Shown here: piece by piece, positions 32,101 to 41,107 of the stretch | How positions within the stretch are numbered: position 1 is the stretch's first letter | How the letters are laid out: each line of letters begins with the position of its first letter | NCBI GenBank assembly: GCA_001683845.1 | Contig: LXQI01000009.1 | Location: forward strand, 1 to 64,000 | Source of the DNA: Erythrobacter sp. ANT-B3C2 | GTDB taxonomy: Bacteria > Pseudomonadota > Alphaproteobacteria > Sphingomonadales > Sphingomonadaceae | Reading direction: 5' to 3' | DNA: 64,000 nt | Made by a program: the position numbers and the translations under genes | Notes under the pieces: model-generated | Told to the model about the DNA's origin: nothing | The model's database searches: none | The model's input: the letters and a program-made list of their open reading frames with translations, nothing else

Positions 32101-34425
32101 ATGGCCTTCTGGCTTGCACGGGAGCTGGACGGTCAGCAGTCGGACTATATTCAGCGGTTCGATCCGCGATTTTGGACCCTCGACTTTCCTCGCCCGATGA
32201 TGGGCTCCCTGGTGACGACCGGCGCAGATTCACTGAGAGTGGAGACCGAGTTTCACCATCGGAACGAACTAGCCGGATTGATCTGGGAAAGCCTCGACCG
32301 TTTCGACCACCCGCTGCTCGGCTATGCGACTAACCGCGACTATTCGCGAACGATCCTGCGGTTTCGCTGGCGCTCGCGCGGCGTTGTGCCGCTCGATGAG
32401 GTGCATGGGCCAACGCTGACGATTGAGGGGAAGAATGCCGCTGGCGCCGCGCACAGCTGGTACGTCCGCCTGTGGAATTATGCTCAAGGCACTCCCGAGG
32501 ATGCACTGCTGACGCTGCCGTTCTCTGCTTTGGCTGGAGGGTGGGACAAAACAGGCGGCTTGGACCCGGTGTGGCCATATTCGATTGAACGTATGTTCAT
32601 TTCGGTCGCACCCACTGCCTTCGACCCTGCCGATGCCGGTCGACTGGCCGCACGTGAGAATGGATGGGTCGAGCTTTCGTCGATTGAGTGCTCCGGCGAC
32701 CGGCCAATGCTGACAGTCGGTGACGTCCTGTTGCCGCCGCATGACCTGCAGATGGCGACAGCCTATGACGATAGTTACAATCTAGCGCCCGCCCGGCTGG
32801 TGCACAACCTTCGCGGCCTGGGGTACCGGGGGGCGGTGATCCACTACGTCGGAATGAGCCATTATTATCGCTTGGCCAAAGCAGATGACGGAGCATTGCG
32901 AGCGGGTATCACGGAGCCGCTTTGCGGTCCTGCCGAAAGCTGGCACCGCAGCTTTTTTGCCGAGTGTGAGGCGCAGGGCTACCGGCCGATCGTCTCACTC
33001 TCATACGAATTGTTTGCCGAACATTGTCCAGAAGAGTGGCGGCAGCGCTTTCCCGACGGTTCACCGGCGCTCACCGGATGGGTTCCTCCCTCCACTCTGC
33101 TCTCACCGGCGAATGGGGAGGCTATGGCCTTTCTTCAGAAAGTTGCCGCGCGTTTCACTCAGATTTTGGGAGAGGCGGGGCTGCCAATCTCATTTCAGGT
33201 GGGCGAGCCCTGGTGGTGGACGCTCCCTAACGGTCAGATCGCACTTTACGACGAAACCGCGCGCTCGGTGTTCGGCGATGTACCAGCAATCACAGACCTG
33301 CGTCAGCAGTTATCGGCCGTGCAGCTTACGATGCTCGACAGGGCTGGAGAGCTGCTGGCAAGTTCAACGGCGGCCCTTCGCGACAGGGTGATCCGTGAGG
33401 CGAATGGCACAGCCGAAACCATGCTGCTGGTCTTTACGCCGACGGTTCTCGACGCCGCGATGCCCGAGCTGCACCGGGCGAACCTGCCAACCGGATGGGC
33501 CTGGCCGGCGTACGATCGACTGCAGTTGGAGGATTATGACTGGCTGACCGCTGGAAACGAGGGCGATCGATACGCCGCTTACCGTACCGTCGAGCAGAAG
33601 CTCGACTACCCGCTTGCACGGCAGGACTATCTGGCTGGCTTTGTTCTCATGGCGCATGAAGCCGAGGGGAAGTGGCAGCTGATCGATGCCGGCATTGAAG
33701 AGGCGCAGAAGCGAGGAGTGGCACGGCTCTTCGTTTGGGCGCTGCCCCAGATAAACCGCGATGGTTACACTCGCCTACCCACTCCGAGGGTCTCTGACAT
33801 GCAAGCGTTCGATGATGTGCTCTATCCGCTTGCGCTTGGGCGGGATGCTGGGGTCAGCGCGGAGTTCTCGACCTCCGTTTCGCTGACGGCATCGGGGCAC
33901 GAGCGACGCGCCAGCCACTGGACCGACGCCCGGCTACACTTCGATGTTGGACCAGGCGTTCGGTCCGAAGCGGAACTCGGGATCCTGATTGCCTTTTTTC
34001 GCGCCCGGCGAGGCGCCGCACGGGGCTTTCGACTCCGCGACCCGTTCGACTTTAGCTCGGCCGGGATGACAGGGGTGCCCGGGCCATGTGACCAGCTGCT
34101 CGCGAAGGGAGACGGCCTTACAGCTCGTTTCCGTCTGTGCAAGCATTACGCCGGACCCGATCCGCAATTGCGGTTCATATCCCGGCCGCGCGCTTCGAGC
34201 GTGGTGGCGAGCGTCGGTGGCCTTGCCACCGATGCCTGGGCTCTGGAAGAAGGAGGTTGGATCGTGTTCCACGAGGCCCCGCTTGCGGGAGCGGAGGTGT
34301 GCGCAGGATTTTTGTTCGATGTGCCGGTCCGTTTCGCAACCGACAGGCTCGACATCACCGGAGCGGCGTTCGCGGCTGGGGAAGCGCCATCGGTGCCGCT
34401 GGTCGAAGTACGGGAAGTCGCGTGA
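32101..34425 (+). CDS. GTA gp12: DUF2460 distal tail protein with a large extra N-terminal region
   Basis: The 774-residue protein starts at the ATG at 32101. The last ~205 residues are DUF2460 (TIGR02217-like): YPLALGRDAGVSAEFSTSV, RFRLCKHYAGPD, ISRPRASSV, FDVPVRFATDRLDI. RcGTA gp12 is only about that long. The first ~565 residues are an added region that begins MAFWLARELDGQQ and continues with LDFPRPMMGS and a stretch resembling a TIM-barrel glycoside-hydrolase fold (HYVGMSHYYR, FQVGEPWWW, GDRYAAYRTVEQKL). Similar long forms may be annotated as non-contractile tail sheath. Whether the extra domain is enzymatic is unknown. Confidence 0.88.
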   Translation: MAFWLARELDGQQSDYIQRFDPRFWTLDFPRPMMGSLVTTGADSLRVETEFHHRNELAGLIWESLDRFDHPLLGYATNRDYSRTILRFRWRSRGVVPLDEVHGPTLTIEGKNAAGAAHSWYVRLWNYAQGTPEDALLTLPFSALAGGWDKTGGLDPVWPYSIERMFISVAPTAFDPADAGRLAARENGWVELSSIECSGDRPMLTVGDVLLPPHDLQMATAYDDSYNLAPARLVHNLRGLGYRGAVIHYVGMSHYYRLAKADDGALRAGITEPLCGPAESWHRSFFAECEAQGYRPIVSLSYELFAEHCPEEWRQRFPDGSPALTGWVPPSTLLSPANGEAMAFLQKVAARFTQILGEAGLPISFQVGEPWWWTLPNGQIALYDETARSVFGDVPAITDLRQQLSAVQLTMLDRAGELLASSTAALRDRVIREANGTAETMLLVFTPTVLDAAMPELHRANLPTGWAWPAYDRLQLEDYDWLTAGNEGDRYAAYRTVEQKLDYPLARQDYLAGFVLMAHEAEGKWQLIDAGIEEAQKRGVARLFVWALPQINRDGYTRLPTPRVSDMQAFDDVLYPLALGRDAGVSAEFSTSVSLTASGHERRASHWTDARLHFDVGPGVRSEAELGILIAFFRARRGAARGFRLRDPFDFSSAGMTGVPGPCDQLLAKGDGLTARFRLCKHYAGPDPQLRFISRPRASSVVASVGGLATDAWALEEGGWIVFHEAPLAGAEVCAGFLFDVPVRFATDRLDITGAAFAAGEAPSVPLVEVREVA

Positions 34426-35237
34426 GCAGGGTTTTCTTCAGCCAAGAACTGGAGTGTATTGCGACCTACTGGCGGATCTACCGCAAGGACGGGGTAGCGA
34501 TCGGGCTGACCAGCCACGATCAGGACCTATGGTTTAATGGCTTACGCCACCAGAGCTCGCCGGGCATGGTGCCCAGTGCCATTCGGCGCACTGCCGACCT
34601 CAGCCCCGACAGCGCCGAGGTGCAGGGAGTGCTCACGGCCGATTCGATTGGTGCCGACGATCTCGCCACGGGACGGTTCGATGGGGCACGAATTGAAATC
34701 GGACTCGTCGACTGGGAGACGCTGGATCGTGCGGTGCTTTACCGGGGCACCATTGGCGGGGTGACCGAGGAAGGCGGCGGCTACCACGCCGAATTGCAAT
34801 CGGCGAAGGAGGCCCTGCTGACCGATCTGGTGCCGCGCACGAGCCCCACTTGCCGGGCCCAGTTCTGCGGCCCTGGGTGTACGCTGAGCGCACCGCGATT
34901 TACGCATGAAGCTCGGCTCTCGGCAGTGGATCTCGATGGAAATGTGGTTGAGTTCGCTGGCGGTCCAGCTCCGGAAGACCTTGAAGACGGCAGCCTGCGG
35001 TGGATCGACGGTCCCTATGCGGGCCAGTGGATGGAGATTATGAGCAGCGGGCCGGGGGGATTGGTGCTCGATATTCGACTCGATGCCGAACTCGCACTGG
35101 GGACAAGGGCACTGCTGCGCGAGGGGTGCGACCACACACTGGAGACATGCCAAAATCGTTTTCGCAATGCGATCAACTTCCGGGGCGAGCCATTCTTGCC
35201 CGGCAACGATCTGATCGCACGCTATCCGCAAGGCTGA
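34422..35237 (+). CDS. GTA baseplate hub protein (gp13, DUF2163/TIGR02218)
   Basis: A GTG at 34422 overlaps the gp12 stop by 4 bases and gives 271 residues. The family is recognised by CIATYWRIYRKDGVAIGLTSHDQDLWF at the N-terminus and the C-terminal CRAQFCGPGC and GCDHTLETCQNRF...NAINFRGEPFLPGND. The five cysteines in the C-terminal half fit the metal- or Fe-S-binding hub described for RcGTA. It connects tail tube and gp15. Confidence 0.93.
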   Translation: MSRVFFSQELECIATYWRIYRKDGVAIGLTSHDQDLWFNGLRHQSSPGMVPSAIRRTADLSPDSAEVQGVLTADSIGADDLATGRFDGARIEIGLVDWETLDRAVLYRGTIGGVTEEGGGYHAELQSAKEALLTDLVPRTSPTCRAQFCGPGCTLSAPRFTHEARLSAVDLDGNVVEFAGGPAPEDLEDGSLRWIDGPYAGQWMEIMSSGPGGLVLDIRLDAELALGTRALLREGCDHTLETCQNRFRNAINFRGEPFLPGNDLIARYPQG

Positions 35238-35240
35238 GCG

Positions 35241-35645
35241 ATGTCTGTTCGAAATGAACTCGCGGCCGCTGCCCGGCAACTTGTCGGCGTCGACTTCCGG
35301 TTGCTGGGGCGTGATCCGCAGCAAGGCCTAGACTGCGTCGGCGTTCTTGTGGTGTCGCTCGCCGCCATTGACCGGGTGCCGCGCGTGCCGCTGCACTACC
35401 GGCTGCGCCGCACCGAGATAGATGAGTTTATAGCAGCCGCACGCCTACTGGGTCTGACGAACGCGGACGGACAGGCGCTCGCTGGCGACGTGCTGGTGGC
35501 ACGGCCAGGCCCAGCGCAATTCCATGCGGCGATCGTTACAGCGGATGGAATTGTCCATGCACATGCGGGGCTTGGTCAAGTGGTCCTCAGCCCCGCTCCG
35601 CTGACTTGGCCTCTAGCGCACCACTGGCGGCTTTCGGATCAATAG
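35241..35645 (+). CDS. GTA peptidase, NlpC/P60 family (gp14)
   Basis: The 134-residue protein begins 3 bases after the gp13 stop. The catalytic Cys is in QGLDCVGVLV (residue ~31) and the catalytic His in QFHAAIVTADGIVHAHAGLGQV near residue 95. This cell-wall peptidase helps the particle's tail open a path through the recipient's peptidoglycan; that role is known for RcGTA gp14 and inferred here. Confidence 0.93.
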   Translation: MSVRNELAAAARQLVGVDFRLLGRDPQQGLDCVGVLVVSLAAIDRVPRVPLHYRLRRTEIDEFIAAARLLGLTNADGQALAGDVLVARPGPAQFHAAIVTADGIVHAHAGLGQVVLSPAPLTWPLAHHWRLSDQ

Positions 35646-35656
35646 GTTCAAACATC

Positions 35657-37834
35657 ATGGCGACGCTTGTTTTCACCGCACTGGGCACAGCGCTGGGCGG
35701 CCCCCTTGGGGGCGCGCTCGGCTCGCTGGTAGGCAGCCAGCTCGACCGGTCAATTGGCGGGTCTTCGTCACGGCAAGGTGCCCGACTAAAAGAGCTTTCG
35801 GTGACGACCTCCAGCTATGGCACGCCAATCGCGCGCCACTACGGCACGATGCGTGCGGCAGGCAGCATCATCTGGGCGACCGACCTGATCGAGAGCAGCG
35901 AAAAAAACGGGGGCAGCAAGGGCCGGCCCGCCACGGCGGCCTATAGCTATTCCATTTCGTTTGCCGTAGCCTTGGCGAGCCGTCCGATTACCCGCCTGGG
36001 TCGCATTTGGGCCGACGGCAACCTGCTGCGCGGCGCCGCAGGCGACCTTAAAGTCGGTTGCGAGTTGCGGGTTTACACAGGCCATGGCGATCAACGGCCC
36101 GATCCCCTCATTGCGGCGCAGAAGGGAGCCGGCTGCCCGGCGTTCCGAGGCTTTGCCTATTGCGTGTTCGAGGGATTGCAATTGGCCGAGTTCGGCAACC
36201 GCGTCCCCGCGCTGACCTTCGAAATCATAGCCGACCGTGGCGAGGTGAAACTGACCCAGCTCGTCGAACCGGTAGACGAGGCGCTGGAGGTTGATCGGTC
36301 GCTCGATGGGCTAAGCGGGTTTAGCGATGAAGGCGGACCTCTTTCTGCCACGCTGGCAACGATCGACCAACTCTATCCGCTCGCCCTCGATGCGGGTGGC
36401 GACCGACTTACGCTACGTGCAGCCGATAAGGTGCCGTCTGAAGCTCCGATGTTGGCTGAGCCTGCGGTCGATACAGGCGACGGTAGCTTTGGGGCGGCAA
36501 CGGGCACGTCGCGGCGGCGGGTACCCGATCTCGAGGATGCTCCCGAGGGACTGCGCTATTACGATATCGCACGAGACTACCAAGCCGGGTTGCAGCGATC
36601 TGTTGGACGAGCCCGCAAGGGCCGTCAGCACATCATCGAATTTCCAGGTGCGCTCGAAGCGACGGCGGCGCGCACGCTCGCCAATGCAGCGGCTGAGCGC
36701 GCGGGGTGGTCGCGCGAGACACTGGTCTGGAGGTCGACCGAGCTTGATCCGGCGATCGCACCAGGCTCGGTTGTGCGAGTGCCTGGACAAGGCGGCCTTT
36801 GGCGTGTGGAAACCTGGGAGTGGCGAGAGCTGGGAGTGGAGCTGGAACTGCGACGCCTGCCGCGGTGCCCGACCCGGCGAACCGCCGCGCGGGCGGGAGA
36901 GGCTCTGCCCGCTCCAGACCGTGTGGCAACGCCGACCCACCTGGCAGCGTTCGAGCTTCCGCTGGATGGAGCTGGCGCTAGTGACGTGCGCCGCATCTAT
37001 GCCGCCGCTTCTTCCTCCTCAAGCGGATGGAAGGGGGCGGCGCTATATCTCGAAGTCGACGGCAACCTCGTTCCCCTAGGAAGCAGTGGCTCACGGAGAA
37101 GCATTCTCGGCGCGACGCGGAGTGGCCTGGGGAGGTCTGTCGGAATGTTGCTGCAACGCGAGGCGGAGCTCGAGGTCGAGCTCGTTTCAGAAGATCTTGA
37201 GCTTGCGAGTACGTCCGGGATAGGTTTGGCAGGTGGAGCCAATCGCGCGCTGGTCGATGGCGAGATCATGCAATTCGCGAGCGCGAAGCGGATCGGCCCT
37301 GCGCGTTGGCTGTTGACCGGCCTCTTACGCGCTCGCGGCGGCACAGAACCCGAAGCGGCGAAAGGGCATGAGGCCGGCGCTCGTTTCGTGCTGCTGGACG
37401 AGACGTTGGTGGCTCTGGATATTGCAAAGTTCAGCGGAACAGGCGGCGCGAAAATCGCGGCGATCGGGCTTGCTGATCCGGAGCCGGTAACAGTAGCGCT
37501 GCTGAATACGGGCGCAAGCCTGCGGCCACTTACGCCGGTGCATCCGCGCTACACCATTTCTTCAGATGGTGTGCTCGCCTTTGAATGGACCCGGCGTGCG
37601 CGAGGCGCTTGGGTCTGGGGCGAGGAGGTGGAAACCCCGATGGTCGAGCCGACCGAGTGCTATCTCGCGGGGATCGGCGATGCCGATCAGCCAGTCGTGC
37701 GATGGGAGTTGGACCGGGCGCGTCTTGCGCTGACACCCGATCTGCAGGCAGCCCATTCCGGCGCTCGTCTGTGGGTCCGCCAGGTCGGCTTGCATAGCCT
37801 TTCTCACCCGCTTCTCCTCGCTAATCTGCCATGA
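35657..37834 (+). CDS. GTA gp15 (baseplate megatron / host-contact protein)
   Basis: The ATG at 35657 gives 725 residues. The N-terminal membrane-active-like LVFTALGTALGGPLGGALGSLVGSQLDRSI is characteristic of gp15, followed by SYGTPIARHYGTMRAAGSIIWATDL and FADRGEVKLTQLVEP-type sequence. It is shorter than RcGTA gp15 (>1200 residues), as in other sphingomonad GTA. It probably forms the tail tip and may eject DNA. The start lies only 11 bases past the gp14 stop and lacks a clear ribosome site. Confidence 0.9.
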   Translation: MATLVFTALGTALGGPLGGALGSLVGSQLDRSIGGSSSRQGARLKELSVTTSSYGTPIARHYGTMRAAGSIIWATDLIESSEKNGGSKGRPATAAYSYSISFAVALASRPITRLGRIWADGNLLRGAAGDLKVGCELRVYTGHGDQRPDPLIAAQKGAGCPAFRGFAYCVFEGLQLAEFGNRVPALTFEIIADRGEVKLTQLVEPVDEALEVDRSLDGLSGFSDEGGPLSATLATIDQLYPLALDAGGDRLTLRAADKVPSEAPMLAEPAVDTGDGSFGAATGTSRRRVPDLEDAPEGLRYYDIARDYQAGLQRSVGRARKGRQHIIEFPGALEATAARTLANAAAERAGWSRETLVWRSTELDPAIAPGSVVRVPGQGGLWRVETWEWRELGVELELRRLPRCPTRRTAARAGEALPAPDRVATPTHLAAFELPLDGAGASDVRRIYAAASSSSSGWKGAALYLEVDGNLVPLGSSGSRRSILGATRSGLGRSVGMLLQREAELEVELVSEDLELASTSGIGLAGGANRALVDGEIMQFASAKRIGPARWLLTGLLRARGGTEPEAAKGHEAGARFVLLDETLVALDIAKFSGTGGAKIAAIGLADPEPVTVALLNTGASLRPLTPVHPRYTISSDGVLAFEWTRRARGAWVWGEEVETPMVEPTECYLAGIGDADQPVVRWELDRARLALTPDLQAAHSGARLWVRQVGLHSLSHPLLLANLP

Positions 37835-37853
37835 TCACCAAGGATCGAACCCC

Positions 37854-38312
37854 ATGACCAGCCCAATCGAATTCACGTCGAGGAGCCCTCGATTTGGTCT
37901 GCCCCTGTTGTATCCGGGCCAAGCGCAGAAAGAGTTTTTTATCAACGAGGCCGTTTCGTTCACCGACTTGCTGTTGCATGCAGCCATCGAAGGCGAGGAG
38001 AACGAGCCGCCGGTAAATGTAAGCGAAGGCGAATGCTGGCTCGTAGGGGCGGCCGCGTCCGGAGCATGGGCCGGCCACGAAGGGCAGCTCGCTTCCTACC
38101 AGGCAGGAACCTGGCTATTCGTGCCGCCTCGCGACGGGATGCGCGTTCTCGATCGGCCAAACAAGCAGGACCGGGTGTTTCGGGGCGAATGGCAGCGGGC
38201 AAAGCCGATCGACGCGCCGGCGGGTGGAACAATGGTCGACGCAGAAGCGCGCGCCGCGATCGCACAGCTGATCGCTGCCCTCATAGCAGGAGGGATCTTG
38301 CCCTCGAACTGA
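37854..38312 (+). CDS. DUF2793 family protein, last gene of the GTA cluster
   Basis: The 152-residue protein matches DUF2793: SPRFGLPLLYPGQAQKEFFINEAVS at the start, then CWLVGAAASGAWAGHEGQLASYQAG and WLFVPPRDGMRVLD. DUF2793 occurs in phage and GTA tail regions of Alphaproteobacteria, often as a tail-fibre-like or attachment component. It is 19 bases after gp15. The next gene, sodC, is separated by 60 bases with its own ribosome site. Confidence 0.85.
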   Translation: MTSPIEFTSRSPRFGLPLLYPGQAQKEFFINEAVSFTDLLLHAAIEGEENEPPVNVSEGECWLVGAAASGAWAGHEGQLASYQAGTWLFVPPRDGMRVLDRPNKQDRVFRGEWQRAKPIDAPAGGTMVDAEARAAIAQLIAALIAGGILPSN

Positions 38313-38372
38313 TTTGTCGGAGCCATCTCAGCTGATCCTCGTTAAGCTTACAAGCAAAAGGGGAGCTGAAGT

Positions 38373-38900
38373 ATGAAGCCGTTTTCCACAGCTTGGATTG
38401 CGCTGGCAGCATCCTTGGCCGGATGTCAGACGATCGACGAGATGGGCACAACGAGCCTTGGGCAGACGAAGCTCAGGACTGCCGACGGTACACCAGCCGG
38501 CACAGCACGGTTGATCGCGAGCGGATCGGATGTGAACGTGACAATCACGTTAAGCGGCCTCTCTCCCGGCACCCACGGCGTTCACCTGCACATGACGGGA
38601 TCGTGCACACCGCCCGACTTCACCTCTGCTGGCGGACACCTCAATCCCGGGGGTCAGGCGCACGGTTTCGATAACCCGCGAGGCGTGCATTTGGGCGATC
38701 TGCCCAATGCAGTTGTGGGGCCGGCAGGTGATGGAAGCGTGAGCTTCACCCTCAGGGGGACTGCCCAGGAGGTGCTTCCACAGATCTTCGACGCGGATGG
38801 AACTGCAGTCGTGGTCCACGCTACTGCCGACGATTATCAAACCGACCCGGCGGGTAATTCTGGGGCGCGGTTAGCGTGCGGAGTGCTCGAACGAGGATGA
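38373..38900 (+). CDS. sodC: Cu/Zn superoxide dismutase, lipoprotein type
   Basis: The 175-residue protein has a lipoprotein signal ending in the lipobox LAGC (Cys18), so it is anchored in the periplasm or outer membrane. The fold's metal ligands are visible: HGVHLHMTGSC for copper, AGGHLNPGGQ, GVHLGDLPN for zinc, VVVHATADDY for the last His, and the disulphide partner in RLACGVLERG. It is downstream of the GTA cluster but has AAAGGGGAG as its own ribosome site. Confidence 0.93.
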   Translation: MKPFSTAWIALAASLAGCQTIDEMGTTSLGQTKLRTADGTPAGTARLIASGSDVNVTITLSGLSPGTHGVHLHMTGSCTPPDFTSAGGHLNPGGQAHGFDNPRGVHLGDLPNAVVGPAGDGSVSFTLRGTAQEVLPQIFDADGTAVVVHATADDYQTDPAGNSGARLACGVLERG

Positions 38901-38934
38901 TCTGCGCGGTTTCTAGCGGTAACCGAACTTGTGC

Positions 38935-39633
38935 TCATGGCTCTGAAGCATGGGCTGCGTAGACGATCGGATCTGCGATACCAGCTTCTCGGAAGCCATT
39001 TTGTCGCAAGCGGCAACTGTCGCATAATCCGCATGCGAGCCCAACGGCAGTGGGGTCATAGCATGACCAACTCATTCCCGCATTAAGCCCCAAGCGCTTT
39101 GCCTCCATCGCGATTCGCGCTTTACCCCAGTGCTGCAGCGGGGCGTGGATGCGGAAGGCCTCTCCGGTTGCTCCGGCCTTCGTGGCCAAGCGAGCACTCT
39201 CTTCGAAGCTGGCGATGAACTCCGGCCGGCAATCGGGATAGCCCGAGTAGTCGAGCGCATTCACGCCGATGAAGAGATCACACGCTCCGAGCGCTTCGGC
39301 CCAACCCAGCGCCAGCGAGAGGAAGATCAGGTTGCGTGCGGGCACATAGGTTGTGGGAATTCCCGAGCCGTTGCCCTCTTTCGGCACGGCCAGGTCGGAC
39401 GTCAGCGCAGAACCGCCGAACTCCCGAAGGTTGAGCGGCAGGATAATGTGCCTCAGCACTTGAAGCTCTGCTGCGATCCGAGCCGCAGCGCCGATCTCTC
39501 GCCGGTGCCGTTGGCTGTAATCCACTGTCAGTGCGTTCAGCGTGAAACCGGCCTCCTTAGCGAGCCCCGCTGCCACCATCGAATCAAGACCGCCCGAAAG
39601 CAGAACAATCGCGTTTTTGGCAGCTTGGGTCAT
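38935..39633 (-). CDS. queC: 7-cyano-7-deazaguanine synthase
   Basis: QueC converts 7-carboxy-7-deazaguanine to preQ0 on the queuosine route. The ATG at 39633 gives 232 residues. The ATP-pyrophosphatase loop is LLSGGLDSMVAAGLAKEAG; other marks are ALTVDYSQRHRREI, TYVPARNLIFLSLALG, ALDYSGYPDCRPEF and the zinc site SWSCYDPT...LACGLCDSCRLR with four cysteines. It connects functionally with gluQ at 9345-10202. Confidence 0.97.
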   Translation of the reverse strand: MTQAAKNAIVLLSGGLDSMVAAGLAKEAGFTLNALTVDYSQRHRREIGAAARIAAELQVLRHIILPLNLREFGGSALTSDLAVPKEGNGSGIPTTYVPARNLIFLSLALGWAEALGACDLFIGVNALDYSGYPDCRPEFIASFEESARLATKAGATGEAFRIHAPLQHWGKARIAMEAKRLGLNAGMSWSCYDPTAVGLACGLCDSCRLRQNGFREAGIADPIVYAAHASEP

Positions 39634-39678
39634 CGGATGGGAACTAAGGGGGCATCTGCGCGGCGGCAAGCGTCGGTG

Positions 39679-40122
39679 TCAGCAGCGCCCGCTTCTTCGC
39701 GCCTCACCGTTGAACGTGAAGGGCCTGCCGTTTCGAATTCCCTGACTGGCGATCTGGACGAGTGCTGAACTTTCTTGGCGGATGGTGGTGCGCCCGTAAT
39801 CCTCGCCTTCGCACGTGTATTGCACAACCACCTCGTTCGGCAGGTTCCTGATCAGGAACCGGCTGCAGCGTGCCTGACGATGACCCAGCTGGATGAACTC
39901 ACGACCCGTCCGTACGCAGATGCGATCTTGTGCCCCGGTGTGCCGGTCGCGGACTGTCCACATTCCGGGGGAGAGACTGTCGAGCATCGTTGAACGAGTG
40001 GCCCAAGCTACTCCCGGAGCAACCGTAAGCATGGTCGCGGCCAACAGGATGCCATACCGTGCCAACCTTCGTGCGCCGGGCAGCCGCTGATTCCCCTCGG
40101 CAGTCACAATGATCTTTTCCAT
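39679..40122 (-). CDS. Exported protein, DUF3617-like
   Basis: The 147-residue protein starts at the ATG at 40122 after GAGGGGG. A long N-terminal segment precedes a signal-like helix (YGILLAATMLTVAPGVAWA), so it is probably periplasmic. The mature part, SLSPGMWTVRDRHTGAQDRICV with CSRFL, YTCEGEDYGRTTI and a terminal ARRSGRC, resembles DUF3617 proteins and has four cysteines for disulphides. Function is unknown. Confidence 0.75.
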   Translation of the reverse strand: MEKIIVTAEGNQRLPGARRLARYGILLAATMLTVAPGVAWATRSTMLDSLSPGMWTVRDRHTGAQDRICVRTGREFIQLGHRQARCSRFLIRNLPNEVVVQYTCEGEDYGRTTIRQESSALVQIASQGIRNGRPFTFNGEARRSGRC

Positions 40123-40156
40123 CGTGCCCCCTCTTCATCTCTCCTGAGAAGCCGTT

Positions 40157-41065
40157 TCAGTCAAGGATCGGAAACTCGCGTGAGCAGAAGGCGCATGATA
40201 CACGAATGATCCCGTCTTCGTCTCGCATGTCGCGGCGATCCTCTTTTGGGAAGCGCGCCAGCACCGCTTCGAAATGGACAGTCGAGCAGCGGCAACCCCT
40301 ACTCAGCTGCGTGACCTGTTGGACGCGCACTTCACGCTCTTCGTGAAACAGCCGCCACACCCAATCTTCCAGCGGCAGACCGGTATCGACCAATTCCTCG
40401 TGCCGCACACTGTGCCCGAGCACAGCCACATGCTCCCACTCGGGATGGTCGCTATTGCGGACATGCAGGCGCTCGCGGCCCTCTTCCCCCTCCGGCAGGT
40501 GCTGAAGAAGCAGCCCACCTGCGATGCAGCCTGATGGCACGGTCGCCACACCAGTGCGGATCAGCGTGGGCACCTGTTCGCTCTGCGCGAAATAGCTCTC
40601 GACCGCTTCGGCCAGGCAGGCGCCCTCCAGCGGTACGATTCCCTGATAGCGCTCGCCGCGCTCGGCGAGATCAAAGGTGATTGCGAGGTGGCCTACGCCG
40701 AACAGCGCGGCGAGCGACGGCTCGGCGCCCTGTTTGGCCAGCAGGTCAGCATCATGCTTCACGTATCCGCGCAACTCGCCCGCGCGGTAATCGCAGACGA
40801 GCAGTTGCACCGCCCCATCCTGCGTCTGAGCTTGCATGGTGAGTTGGCCATCATCTCGCTTCAGCAGCGCACCCATTAACGCCGTGAGGACGAGCGCTTC
40901 GGCGAGCAGTTGTTGGATCGTGGGCGGATAGGAATGGGCCGCCAAAATGGTATCGAGCACAGGCCCTAGCCGGACCGCGCGCCCACGGATGCTGCGGCCC
41001 GGAATACTGAAAGCGAGGATTTGGTCTAGACCGGTCACGCGGCGAAGATCATCGGGATTGTTCAC
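40157..41065 (-). CDS. hslO: Redox-regulated chaperone Hsp33
   Basis: The 302-residue protein is the oxidation-activated holdase Hsp33. The body has ALLKRDDGQLTMQAQTQDGAVQLLVCDYRAGELRGYV, PSGCIAGGLLLQHLP and the C-terminal zinc redox switch CRCST...SCAFCSREF, providing the Cys-x-Cys and Cys-x2-Cys pairs. It lies downstream of argF with 42 bases between. Confidence 0.96.
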   Translation of the reverse strand: MNNPDDLRRVTGLDQILAFSIPGRSIRGRAVRLGPVLDTILAAHSYPPTIQQLLAEALVLTALMGALLKRDDGQLTMQAQTQDGAVQLLVCDYRAGELRGYVKHDADLLAKQGAEPSLAALFGVGHLAITFDLAERGERYQGIVPLEGACLAEAVESYFAQSEQVPTLIRTGVATVPSGCIAGGLLLQHLPEGEEGRERLHVRNSDHPEWEHVAVLGHSVRHEELVDTGLPLEDWVWRLFHEEREVRVQQVTQLSRGCRCSTVHFEAVLARFPKEDRRDMRDEDGIIRVSCAFCSREFPILD

Positions 41066-41107
41066 TCGCCCGATATGGGTGCCCGGACGCGCAAACCCAG
41101 CCCCAAC

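Larger units (their letters stand above)
24289..38312 (+). mobile_element. Gene transfer agent (GTA) structural cluster, RcGTA-like, ~14 kb
   Basis: Eighteen co-oriented genes follow the RcGTA order from small terminase (gp1) to gp15 plus a DUF2793 protein. No integrase, repressor, replication or lysis gene lies within, and housekeeping genes flank both ends, as expected for a domesticated chromosomal GTA, not an active prophage. The GTA tape measure is short (193 residues), matching a short-tailed particle. The gp7 slot holds only a 53-residue gene, and gp12 is greatly extended. Confidence 0.9.

Noticed and set aside
24289-38312. Interpretation of the phage-like cluster as an active prophage
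   Set aside because: No integrase, repressor, replication or lysis genes, no attachment repeats, and a gene order matching RcGTA with a short tape measure.
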